A stretch of 64,000 nucleotides of DNA, from contig CAYOCP010000015.1 of NCBI GenBank assembly GCA_964402505.1, forward strand, positions 1-64,000, in the 5' to 3' direction. This DNA is from SLRI01 sp964402505. GTDB taxonomy: Bacteria; Pseudomonadota; Alphaproteobacteria; Geminicoccales; Geminicoccaceae. The notes below the pieces were generated by a model. That model was not told where the DNA came from, did not search any database, and saw nothing but the letters and a program-made list of their open reading frames with translations. This document shows positions 1 through 7,110 of this stretch, piece by piece. The stretch's first letter is position 1. The number at the start of each line of letters is the position of its first letter. The position numbers and the translations under genes were made by a program.

Positions 1-102
1 CCGGAAAACCGCCGATGACCACCGCCAGCTACACCACCTCCCGGGACATAACCTGATCGACTCGCAGGACGCTCGCAACGCAAGACCGGCCTTTGACATC
101 GA

Positions 103-693
103 TCACCTGCATTCCCTGAAGATCGTCGCAAAAACGACCTTCTCGAATCGCTTCAGCGCCGACCCATTGCGCTCGACCTTCATGCGCATGATCGCACCTT
201 CCCATGAGGATAGGATGAATTCCGCGAGATCCTCTGCAGTGAAGGTGGTAGCAATTTCGCCCGCCGACTGTGCTTCCCTGATGCAATCTGCGAAACGATC
301 GCGCCATTCCAAGAAGATGTTCGACAGGTGCAGGCGTAACATCTCACTGCGCGGGGCCGCCCCAAGACTGAAATCTCCGATCAAGCATCCCCGCTCGAAG
401 CCATCTGCCTCGAGGCGACTGGTGATGATATCGAAATACCTTCTCAGACGCTGACGAGGTGTCAGACTCTCATCGTCAAGTGTCAGCGAAACCAATTCTC
501 GCACATGCTCGAAATAGCGGTCCAGGACCTCGCTGCTAAACGCTTCCTTCGACCGGAAATGGTTCGTGAAAGAGCCCTGAGGTACGCCTGCCTCGGCTAC
601 CACATCACGTACGCTGGAGGCCGCGTAACCCTTGCGCAACATGACGCGAAGTCCGGCATCCAGGATATCTTCTTTAAGCGACTTTCTTGCCAT
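103..693 (-). CDS. TetR/AcrR family transcriptional regulator
   Basis: A 196-residue one-domain-plus-ligand-domain repressor of the TetR type. Residues about 8-50 form the N-terminal three-helix DNA-binding domain; the helix-turn-helix lies near residues 26-47, with the typical pattern of a GVPQGSFTNHF recognition segment followed by a KEAF helix start. The remaining 145 residues are helical and should bind an unknown ligand and dimerise. The length is normal for the family. The start is the ATG just inside the run of AT-richer DNA; no clear ribosome binding site precedes it. There is no recognisable target next to it: the 100 bases on its downstream side are at the window edge, and upstream lies about 1 kb without a convincing gene. 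Ligand and regulon cannot be read from sequence. Confidence 0.93.
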   Translation of the reverse strand: MARKSLKEDILDAGLRVMLRKGYAASSVRDVVAEAGVPQGSFTNHFRSKEAFSSEVLDRYFEHVRELVSLTLDDESLTPRQRLRRYFDIITSRLEADGFERGCLIGDFSLGAAPRSEMLRLHLSNIFLEWRDRFADCIREAQSAGEIATTFTAEDLAEFILSSWEGAIMRMKVERNGSALKRFEKVVFATIFRECR

Positions 694-1734
694 TTTGTGA
701 TGGTGCGTTTGTCCGAATTACTTGTCAATGGAGAACAAAGCTTGGAACTCGCAGATGGCCAACGGGACGGTTCCCTGCGCCGGCTCGACCCGAGTTGCAA
801 CACTCTTTTTCAGTGTCCCAACCACTGAATCGGCCAGTCGAACCCGCTGTTTGCGCTCTCGTCCGACGTTCGGGCCCGTCACCCGCGACCATCGCCCGGC
901 TGAGGGAGGCCTGGCAGGCCGACATCGAAAGCTGGCAGGCGTGCGACCCGGCCGACATCCCTGGCGTCCGCTTCGTCAATGGCGGGCCTCGCCATCAGGA
1001 GGTCGCCCGATGCCCCACCATCCGCGAGACTTGCCGCCAGCTCCCGCCTCGGCCGGTCGATGCGCAGGAAGGGGATCCTGCGGCGCGACGATGCCGTACC
1101 CGGCCGGAGGCCCGCGCAAGGCGATGATCGACCGGGTTGGCGAATCGGCATGTCCCGCCTGGGCGAGACCGTGGCGCCGGCCCGCCACGTCTCGCTCTCG
1201 AGAGTGCCGAAGCGTCTGGCCGGCCTCGTCGCCGCTTCGGCGATCGTCTCTCATGGGGTGCGGAGCCCCAGGCCCCGCCAAAGGGCATCGGCCATATTGT
1301 TCTTCCGCCGTCTGGCGAACGGCTCGGCTCGGAGCCTGTTCGAGGCATGTGCGCTCGCACGGGCTTCCATGGCCAGCAGGCAAAGCGGGAGCATGGCCGG
1401 AAGGTCCTGCGGCCGGGCACGTGCCGGACTCCTGGCGGAGGCCGACGGTGCTGCGCGCATCGGCGCGGAAGGGCTGAAAGCAGCGCTTCTCCGGGCCGAT
1501 TCCGACAATGCCGAGCCCGTCCGTGAACATCCTCATCCTCGTCCGGCGGCGTTGGTTCGGCGCCGACCGTCTCACTCACCGCGTTGCCATCGGGAGGAGG
1601 CAGCCCATCCCGTCGAAATCGACGGTGAACCTGCGAAAGACAAGCGGATCGGCGCCCGGAACGAACGGCCGCGAGCGCGGTTGGAGGTTCGAGTGCCGCC
1701 TGACACCAATGCAGATGGGCGGGGAAGGAGGATC
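694..1734. other. Gene-free or decayed stretch between the TetR gene and the Mo oxidoreductase
   Basis: About 1040 bases with no protein I recognise. Several frames stay open because the DNA is GC-rich, but their translations are Arg/Pro/Ala/Gly-rich with no membrane segment, domain or motif. A minus-strand frame near 880-1150 reads slightly more like protein than the rest, yet has no identifiable start context or family. The first 50 bases next to the TetR start are AT-richer and contain TTGTC twice, 13 bases apart (709-713 and 722-726), which could be part of an operator. The rest may be remnant coding sequence. Confidence 0.5.
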
Positions 1735-3468
1735 ATGGTGGACACGAGCGTCGATGGCCAGCTCGTGGCGCTGAAATCTCGGGTCGTCACGGCTTCGGAT
1801 CGTCTGGACGAGTCGCGCTGGATGCCGCCGCTCTGGGCGAAGCCGCCCAAGATCCGCGTAGGCGGCCGGCTGATCAACGTGCTTTGGATCCTGCCTTTGG
1901 CGTTCGTCATTCTGGTAGCGGGCGTGGCGATCTGCCGACCCCTCTACGAGACGGGATGGTTTCAGGATTTCCTCGCCCGTCATCCCGGCATCCCGGCGCA
2001 GGCCGAGGTTCGAAGCGGTTTCCCGCTCTGGCTCCGGGCGCTGCATTTCCTGAACCTCCTCTTCATGTTCTTCATCATCCGCTCCGGCATCCAGATCCTC
2101 GCCGATCATCCGCGCCTCTACTGGTCGCGCGACTGCACCCCCGATACCGATTGGTTCCGCTTCCAGCGCGCGGTGCCGCGTGACCGCGTGTGGACGTCCA
2201 AGGACGACTCCGTGACCATTCCGCGATGGCTGGGCATTCCCGGGATACGGCACACGATCGGGCTGGCGCGTTGGTGGCATTTCACGGTCGACGTGCTCTG
2301 GGTGCTGACGGGAATCGCCTTTTATGTCATGCTTTTCGCCACCGATCAGTGGCGGCGCATCGTCCCGACGAGCTGGGGCGTGTTTCCCGATGCGCTGTCG
2401 GTTGCGATCCAGTACTGGTCGCTGCATTTCCCGGCCGAGGAAGCCTGGACACGCTACAATGGCTTGCAACAGCTGACGTATTTCTTCACGGTTTTCGTCG
2501 TTGCGCCTCTGCAGATCGTCACGGGCCTGCTCCAGGGTCCCTCCATCGCCAACAAGCTGGGCTGGATCGGCCGTCCCGTGAACCGTCAACTCGCCCGATC
2601 GTTTCACTTCTTCGGGCTGCTCTGGTTCCTGTTCTTCATCCTTGTCCACGTCACGCTGGTCTTTGCAACCGGCACTCGGGCCAACCTGAACTACATGTTC
2701 GCCGGACTGGACAACGAGACCGCCTGGACCGGGTTCCTGATCTTTCTCGTCCTGATGGCGGTGGTGGTCGCGGCCTGGTTGTACGCCTCGCCCTTCACGA
2801 TCCACCACGCCCGGCTCGTGCAGACCGTGGGCAAGCACCTCGTCGGCCCGCTGAAGCGTGTTGCCGAGTTGTGGAACCCGCTGGTGCAGTATCCCGAGAG
2901 CGCCATCTCGCCGCGGCTCTGGCCGAACGGCCGGGAGCCCGATTCCGACGTGTTCAATGCGCTGTGCGAGGGCGGCTTCGCCGATTACCGACTGGCAGTC
3001 GGCGGGCTGGTTGAAAAGCCTCGGGAATTCTCCTTCGCTGAGCTGAAGGCGATGCCGAAACAGGAGCAGATCACCGAGCATTTCTGCATTCAGGGCTGGT
3101 CCGGGGTGGCCAAATGGGGCGGTGTTCCCACACGCCACATCCTCGATCTCGTCGAGCCGATGGGTCGGGCGCGCTACGCGGTCTTCTATTCGTTCGCCGA
3201 AGGGGCCGATGGCGGGGTCTACTACGATGTCCACAGCCTCGCCTACATGCGCCACGACCTCAGCCTTCTGGCCTACGAGATGAATGGAGAGCAACTGCCC
3301 GTCCTGCATGGCGCGCCGCTGCGCCTTCGGGTCGAGAACGAGCTCGGGTTCAAGATGGTGAAATGGATCCGTGCAATCGAGCTCGTCGAGGAGTATCGCG
3401 ACCTCGGCGCAGGTCAGGGCGGCTATAACGAGGATCACGAATTCTACGGCAACCGCGAATCGATCTGA
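1735..3468 (+). CDS. Cytochrome b561-type membrane domain fused to a molybdopterin-dependent (sulfite-oxidase-fold) oxidoreductase domain
   Basis: A 577-residue fusion. Residues about 45-351 carry six hydrophobic segments (about 46-67, 99-121, 181-203, 246-266, 288-311, 332-351) with histidines placed as heme ligands would be (RALHF, RWWHF, RSFHF, LVHV), as in prokaryotic cytochrome b561. Residues about 415-560 match the molybdopterin domain of the sulfite oxidase/MsrP fold; Cys451 in HFCIQGWSG is the expected molybdenum ligand. The ATG at 1735 was chosen because AGGAGG stands just before it; the open frame upstream does not look coding. Electrons would pass between the b hemes and the molybdenum site; the substrate is unknown. 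No Tat signal is present. Positive residues concentrate in the N-terminus, loops 2-3 and 4-5 and after the last helix, predicting both ends and the Mo domain in the cytoplasm. Confidence 0.88.
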   Translation: MVDTSVDGQLVALKSRVVTASDRLDESRWMPPLWAKPPKIRVGGRLINVLWILPLAFVILVAGVAICRPLYETGWFQDFLARHPGIPAQAEVRSGFPLWLRALHFLNLLFMFFIIRSGIQILADHPRLYWSRDCTPDTDWFRFQRAVPRDRVWTSKDDSVTIPRWLGIPGIRHTIGLARWWHFTVDVLWVLTGIAFYVMLFATDQWRRIVPTSWGVFPDALSVAIQYWSLHFPAEEAWTRYNGLQQLTYFFTVFVVAPLQIVTGLLQGPSIANKLGWIGRPVNRQLARSFHFFGLLWFLFFILVHVTLVFATGTRANLNYMFAGLDNETAWTGFLIFLVLMAVVVAAWLYASPFTIHHARLVQTVGKHLVGPLKRVAELWNPLVQYPESAISPRLWPNGREPDSDVFNALCEGGFADYRLAVGGLVEKPREFSFAELKAMPKQEQITEHFCIQGWSGVAKWGGVPTRHILDLVEPMGRARYAVFYSFAEGADGGVYYDVHSLAYMRHDLSLLAYEMNGEQLPVLHGAPLRLRVENELGFKMVKWIRAIELVEEYRDLGAGQGGYNEDHEFYGNRESI

Positions 3469-3787
3469 AGGCGCGACAAGCCCTTCGAGCCGCATGCTTC
3501 GAGACCTCGGCTGGCCTCGCTCGAGCCGGTGCGGTGACCGGCAGCGTGACCCGGGTGGTGTCGAGAGCGGTCAGGGGCGTGGCCGACGTGGACGGCGCCA
3601 CTGCCCGTCATCAGCGGGCGCCAGACCTGGCCGGTCCGGCGAGAGCCGGCACGGTTCCTCGACGGCAATGACGGCTGCCCCCGCCCCGACCCTCTCCCTC
3701 GCGGGGTGCTCGCCGCCTGTCCGTCGAGGATGGCGTGGCGGCCGGTGGTTGTGCTCCCGGGCGTTCGCGAGCGGCGTCGGGCCGTGC

Positions 3788-3819
3788 AAAAAAGAGGGCC
3801 GCGACTCTCGCCGCGGCCC
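3788..3819 (-). terminator. Rho-independent terminator-like hairpin, minus strand
   Basis: GGGCCGCG at 3796-3803 and CGCGGCCC at 3812-3819 form a perfect 8-bp stem with an 8-base loop. Six adenines at 3788-3793 become a U-run after the stem when the minus strand is transcribed. No minus-strand gene lies immediately upstream, so it may instead be a leader structure for plus-strand transcription or a leftover terminator. Confidence 0.5.
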
Positions 3820-3868
3820 AGTCATATAGGGAGGAAACGCCTCAAGTCGGGTGTCACAGGAGAAACCC

Positions 3869-3919
3869 ATGAACACGAGACGTCGTATAGAAGATGATAT
3901 CCGGATCATCAAACAATAA
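3869..3919 (+). CDS. Possible 16-residue leader or remnant peptide
   Basis: A short frame encoding MNTRRRIEDDIRIIKQ. AGGAG at 3858-3862 sits 6 bases before the ATG, an ideal spacing. An in-frame GTG at 3851 would lengthen it by six residues. The peptide is charged and has no membrane segment. It sits between the hairpin at 3796-3819 and the AT-rich island, and no gene continues its frame. It could be a leader peptide, a true small protein, or the first codons of a deleted gene. I do not recognise it. Confidence 0.25.
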   Translation: MNTRRRIEDDIRIIKQ

Positions 3920-3976
3920 ATGACGAGTGGAAGCGTTTATCGTTTCGATTTTCTCTTTTGTTTTATATCAAATCTC

Positions 3977-3988
3977 CTAAAATTTTAG
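3977..3988. repeat. Perfect 12-bp AT-rich palindrome
   Basis: CTAAAATTTTAG, a perfect palindrome in the AT-rich island about 210 bases before the secreted-protein gene at 4196. It could be a protein-binding site; nothing in the window identifies the protein. Confidence 0.35.
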
Positions 3989-4195
3989 AGAATTCCGAAC
4001 GATCGGCCGCCGCGAGATGTGGGGATCGGGCCTCGGATGCATCGACGGGCGTTTCGACCGGGGACAGTGGCCGGCGTCTGCCGGGCAAAATCGCGCCGGT
4101 ACAGGGAGATGGCCGCGGAATTCGAATGATTCTGATCCGTCGATCGACTAGCCTGGCTCTGCAATCGGTCGGGTGCAACCCGGAGGGAAGAGAAC

Positions 4196-4576
4196 ATGCG
4201 CGAGCTGGCTGGTATCGTGACCGTGCTGTTGATGGCGGGTCCCGCCGCCCTGGCCGGTGACAGTCCCTTGGCCATCGGCACGGCGTCGATCCTGTCCCCC
4301 TTCGCTCTGCCGGTCACCGATGATCCGATCGGTGCGAGGATCATCGCCGGCGAGCGGCGCTTCGGGGCGACGCGGGAGGAATGGCGGCCCCGGGAGGAGG
4401 TCACCTGGCGGAGCGGCGCCCTGGGTCTCGGCTTGCGTGAGGAGAACGGCCGCGTCAAGGGCGGCCCCTATCTCGAGGCCGGCGGCTGGCGGCTCGACCT
4501 TCGCCCGCTGACCGACGCCAATGTTCTCGATATCGACGGGGTCACGCTGCGCCTTTCGACCCGGTTCGGCGACTGA
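4196..4576 (+). CDS. Secreted protein of unknown function
   Basis: 126 residues. Residues 1-20 form a signal peptide with a hydrophobic core and an ALA-like cleavage site before GDSPL. The mature part is about 105 residues, with alternating short hydrophobic and charged stretches that suggest beta structure, and no cysteine. GGAGGGAAG a few bases before the ATG supports the start. I do not recognise the family. The last 109 bases overlap, on the opposite strand, the 3' end of the EEP lipoprotein gene; the overlap removes any room for a terminator between the two convergent genes. Periplasmic or outer-membrane location is inferred from the signal peptide only. Confidence 0.7.
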   Translation: MRELAGIVTVLLMAGPAALAGDSPLAIGTASILSPFALPVTDDPIGARIIAGERRFGATREEWRPREEVTWRSGALGLGLREENGRVKGGPYLEAGGWRLDLRPLTDANVLDIDGVTLRLSTRFGD

Positions 4577-5601
4577 CGGTCCTTGGGATCGGGGGCGGGC
4601 GGCGCCGCGGCCGGGACCAGCATCAGCTCGGCCATCACGCCGGCATGGTTGGAAACGGCCGGCTGTCCTTGATCGATGCGCGGGTTGAACACGGTCCGAT
4701 AGCCGGCGATGGCGCCCAGACCGCGCGCGAACAGGTAGTCTATGCGTCGCGATTGCGGGCGGATCGGCTCGGCGACACCGACGGTGCAATAGCGATCCGG
4801 CTTCTCCGGTTGCGCGCAGAGCCGGTCGGCAGCCTCGCCCTTTAGGGTCGCGGTGTCGCGGAGGCCGGTCGCCTCGATCAGCGCGTGGAGCGCCTTCTCG
4901 GCGCCGCCGTCGCGCTCGAGATCGAGATTGAGGTCGCCGCCGAAGATCACCGGCCGCTCCCCCTCCCTGTCGCTCTTCTCGATGAAGGCCAGCGCCGCCT
5001 CGAGCTGGCGGCGCCTCTCTCCGGCGGTGCAGCGGGCGCAGAGGTGGGTGTCGAAGACGTCGATCTCGCCGATCCTTGGAACCAGCAGGCGGACCGCGAG
5101 GACGTTGCGGCCGAGCCGGAAGCGGAAGCCCAGCAGCTCGAGCTCGGCGATCTCCGGCAGCGCCACGGTCCGCTCATCGAGCACGCGGCAGCGGCTCAAG
5201 ACGGCGTTGGCGACGGTGAGCAGGCCGGGCACGCCGTCCTCGACGGCCGAACGCTCATCGAGCACGAGGCCGTGGCGGTCGCGCAGGAGATCCTGAAGCT
5301 CGAGGGCGGTGCCGCGGCTCCGGACCAGAAGGCCGGCGGCGACCTCCTGCAGCAGCACGACATCGATGGCTTCGGCGGCGACGAAGTCGGCGATGACGCG
5401 CAGACGGCGATCGCGCTCGCGGATCGCCGAGAAGTGCAGATTGAGGGTCAGGATCCGAAGGCTGCCGCGCTCGGCGAGGTCAGGGCAGGCCGCCCGGGCC
5501 TCGGGCTCTTGCGATGCCTGGACATCGTCATGGCCGGGCGAGCAGCCGGCCGCGGAGGCGGTGAGGAGGCAGAGGGCGAGGAGAAGGTCTGGCCGCGTCA
5601 T
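4468..5601 (-). CDS. Endonuclease/exonuclease/phosphatase family lipoprotein
   Basis: 377 residues. The ATG at 5601 is chosen because it puts a lipoprotein signal directly at the N-terminus, with lipobox TASAAGC and acylated Cys20. The body has the EEP superfamily order: Asn in LTLNLHF (residue 54), Glu in LLQEV (86), GGDLNL, DYLFARG, and a C-terminal SNHAGV in place of the usual SDHxP/V. These are metal-dependent phosphoesterases that act on nucleic acids, phosphoinositides or sphingomyelin; the substrate here is unknown, and export makes an extracytoplasmic phosphodiester likely. The last 36 residues or so lie antisense to the neighbouring gene, are Arg/Ser/Pro-rich and extend past the conserved domain, suggesting the original stop was lost. 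Confidence 0.85.
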   Translation of the reverse strand: MTRPDLLLALCLLTASAAGCSPGHDDVQASQEPEARAACPDLAERGSLRILTLNLHFSAIRERDRRLRVIADFVAAEAIDVVLLQEVAAGLLVRSRGTALELQDLLRDRHGLVLDERSAVEDGVPGLLTVANAVLSRCRVLDERTVALPEIAELELLGFRFRLGRNVLAVRLLVPRIGEIDVFDTHLCARCTAGERRRQLEAALAFIEKSDREGERPVIFGGDLNLDLERDGGAEKALHALIEATGLRDTATLKGEAADRLCAQPEKPDRYCTVGVAEPIRPQSRRIDYLFARGLGAIAGYRTVFNPRIDQGQPAVSNHAGVMAELMLVPAAAPPAPDPKDRQSPNRVERRSVTPSISRTLASVSGRRSSRQPPASR

Positions 5602-5900
5602 GGGGCCGCGGCTTCGGTCGCTGCCGCCTGGACTTTCATCGGCCGTTCCTTCGCGCAACTGTCCCCGATCCCCGGAGCACGCCTCGAAAAACGGGGTTCG
5701 GCACCGTATCGCCCCGGGGCCGATCCTCCGTCGCGTCCTTGTGCCCGAAGTCCGCCTCCGCCGCGACCACGGATCGGGGGAAGGCAGCGGCGGTGGTGCT
5801 GGAGCGTTTTCGGGCGAAACGCTAGGATGAGCCCCAGGTCGTCCTCCGGCCGTGGCGGCAGCCCCGGTCGTGCCATCGTGCTCTTTGGAGATCGCTCATC
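5602..5900. other. Divergent intergenic region, no gene seen
   Basis: 299 bases between the divergently oriented EEP lipoprotein and YbaN genes. It must hold promoters for both, but I cannot point to convincing -35/-10 pairs, and no small gene or stable hairpin stands out. Confidence 0.5.
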
Positions 5901-6332
5901 ATGTTGCCGACGGTTCGGCGCTCCGTCTGGCTGCTGCTCGGCCTTTCGTGCGTCGCAGTCGCGGTTCTCGGCATTTTCCTGCCGCTGGTGCCGACCACGC
6001 CGCTCCTGCTTCTCGCCGCCTTCTGCTTCGCGCGGAGCTCGGACCGGCTCTTGCGCTGGCTGCACGAGCATCCGAGGTTCGGCCCGACCCTGGTGCACTG
6101 GGCGGAGCATCGGGCGATCGCCCGGCGGGCGAAGATCCTGGCGGTCCTGGCGATGGCCGCGGCCGTCGGGCTCGCCCTTCTGCTGCGGGCGCCCCTCTGG
6201 GTGGTCCTGGTGCAACTGGCGGTGCTGGTGCCGGTGGCGACCTTCATCGTCACGCGGCCGGAGGGCCCGGCGGTCGACGCGGCCCGGCACGGCCAACAGG
6301 CGCAGCGACGACGCCAAACGGCGAGGGAATGA
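5901..6332 (+). CDS. YbaN family (DUF454) inner-membrane protein
   Basis: 143 residues. The N-terminus has the DUF454 signature: a first membrane helix (residues about 8-28) ending in PLVPTTPLLLLAAFCFARSS, then a polar segment with RLLRWLHEHPRFGP and WAEHRAI, then two further hydrophobic segments (about 75-105). The family is small, found widely in proteobacteria, and has no established biochemical function. The C-terminal 25 residues are polar and Arg-rich, probably cytoplasmic. It reads alone on the plus strand, 170 bases ahead of the DUF3015 gene, so co-transcription is possible but not shown. Confidence 0.88.
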   Translation: MLPTVRRSVWLLLGLSCVAVAVLGIFLPLVPTTPLLLLAAFCFARSSDRLLRWLHEHPRFGPTLVHWAEHRAIARRAKILAVLAMAAAVGLALLLRAPLWVVLVQLAVLVPVATFIVTRPEGPAVDAARHGQQAQRRRQTARE

Positions 6333-6503
6333 GGTTCTGCCGCCAAAGGGCGTGCCGGCCGGATCGGCGGCTCGTGCCCGCTCGATCGGCGCGGCGGGCA
6401 CACACCCGAGGGTCGAACGCCGGTCGGGCGTCGCAGGGTGATTGACACCACCATGTACGCGCCCGTAACGGGGAAGGACTCGTCCCGAATGATGGAGGTG
6501 AAC

Positions 6504-6998
6504 GTGAACAAGGATATGGTTGTGGCCATTCTTGGGCTCGGCGTGGCCGTCGGCCTGACGCCGATGCAGGATGCCCGGGCGGACAGCACGGGCTGCGGGC
6601 TCGGCACGACGGTCTGGAGCGGTCAGTCGGGCATCGTGCCGCAGGTCCTCGCCGTCACCACCAACGGCACGTTCGGCAACCAGACCTTCGGCATCACCTC
6701 GGGCACGCTCGGCTGCAAGAGCGACGACACGATCGCCTCGGTCGAGGTCAGGAACCTGACCGTCGCCAATCTCGACAATCTGGCGACGGACATGGCGCGC
6801 GGCGAAGGCGAGACCCTGGCGTCGCTGGCGGTCGCCATGCGGGTCGAGCCCGGGGACCAGAAGCTGCTGTTCGCGACGTTCCAGGAGAATTTCGAGCGCA
6901 TCTTCCCGAGCGACGACACGTCGGCCGAGGAGGTGCTGGTGGCGATGCGCGATGTGATGGGCGAGAACGAGGTGCTGAAGCGGTACGTCGCCGTCTGA
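6504..6998 (+). CDS. DUF3015 family secreted protein
   Basis: 164 residues from a GTG at 6504, chosen because GGAGGTG stands at 6494-6500; upstream in-frame ATGs at 6489 and 6492 would lie in or before that site. Residues 1-26 are a signal peptide ending in DARA. The mature N-terminus carries the DUF3015 hallmark: GCGLGTTVW, QVLAVTTNG and FGITSGTLGC, with cysteines likely paired in the periplasm. Function is unknown for the family. It lies directly before the DUF4105 gene, separated by a strong terminator-like hairpin, an order I recall from other proteobacteria. The hairpin suggests the two are expressed at different levels or from separate promoters. Confidence 0.88.
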   Translation: MNKDMVVAILGLGVAVGLTPMQDARADSTGCGLGTTVWSGQSGIVPQVLAVTTNGTFGNQTFGITSGTLGCKSDDTIASVEVRNLTVANLDNLATDMARGEGETLASLAVAMRVEPGDQKLLFATFQENFERIFPSDDTSAEEVLVAMRDVMGENEVLKRYVAV

Positions 6999-7058
6999 CG
7001 CTTCTCGCCGAACGCCCTTTCCGGCATCCGGCAGGAGCCGGGTGTCGGTCGCGAGGAG

Positions 7059-7098
7059 GCCGGCCCGGATGGAGCGCCCGTCCGGGCCGGCGCCTTTT
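7059..7098 (+). terminator. Rho-independent terminator after the DUF3015 gene
   Basis: An 11-bp perfect stem, GCCGGCCCGGA at 7059-7069 with TCCGGGCCGGC at 7081-7091, an 11-base loop and TTTT at 7095-7098. It lies 60 bases after the DUF3015 stop and only 13 bases before the chosen DUF4105 start, so it may work as an attenuator for that gene. Its position argues against the earlier in-frame GTG at 7042 as the DUF4105 start. Confidence 0.7.
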
Positions 7099-7110
7099 CG
7101 TGTTCGGTTG

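Larger units (their letters stand above)
3469..4195 (+). other. 727-base intergenic region with an AT-rich island
   Basis: No full-length gene is seen here. The left part is GC-rich. It is followed by a hairpin beside an A-run (3788-3819), a strong purine-rich AGGGAGGAA (3828-3836) without a start codon at proper distance, a possible 16-codon frame (3869-3919), and then about 100 bases much richer in A/T than anything else in the window (about 3885-3990), including a 12-base perfect palindrome. The island could hold the promoter of the secreted-protein gene that follows, or be the residue of a deleted gene. Confidence 0.6.

Noticed and set aside
1..102. A second gene next to the TetR gene at the window edge
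   Set aside because: A minus-strand frame near the left edge with a GTG and a GGGAGG upstream is suggestive, but fewer than 10 codons are in the window, too few to support a call.
979..1734. N-terminal extension of the Mo oxidoreductase to 979
   Set aside because: The extra 252 residues are Arg/Ala/Pro-rich and non-homologous; a strong AGGAGG before the ATG at 1735 marks the start.
7042..7110. Earlier GTG start for the DUF4105 protein
   Set aside because: It would put the start codon before a terminator-like hairpin and add a non-signal extension in front of a good signal peptide.
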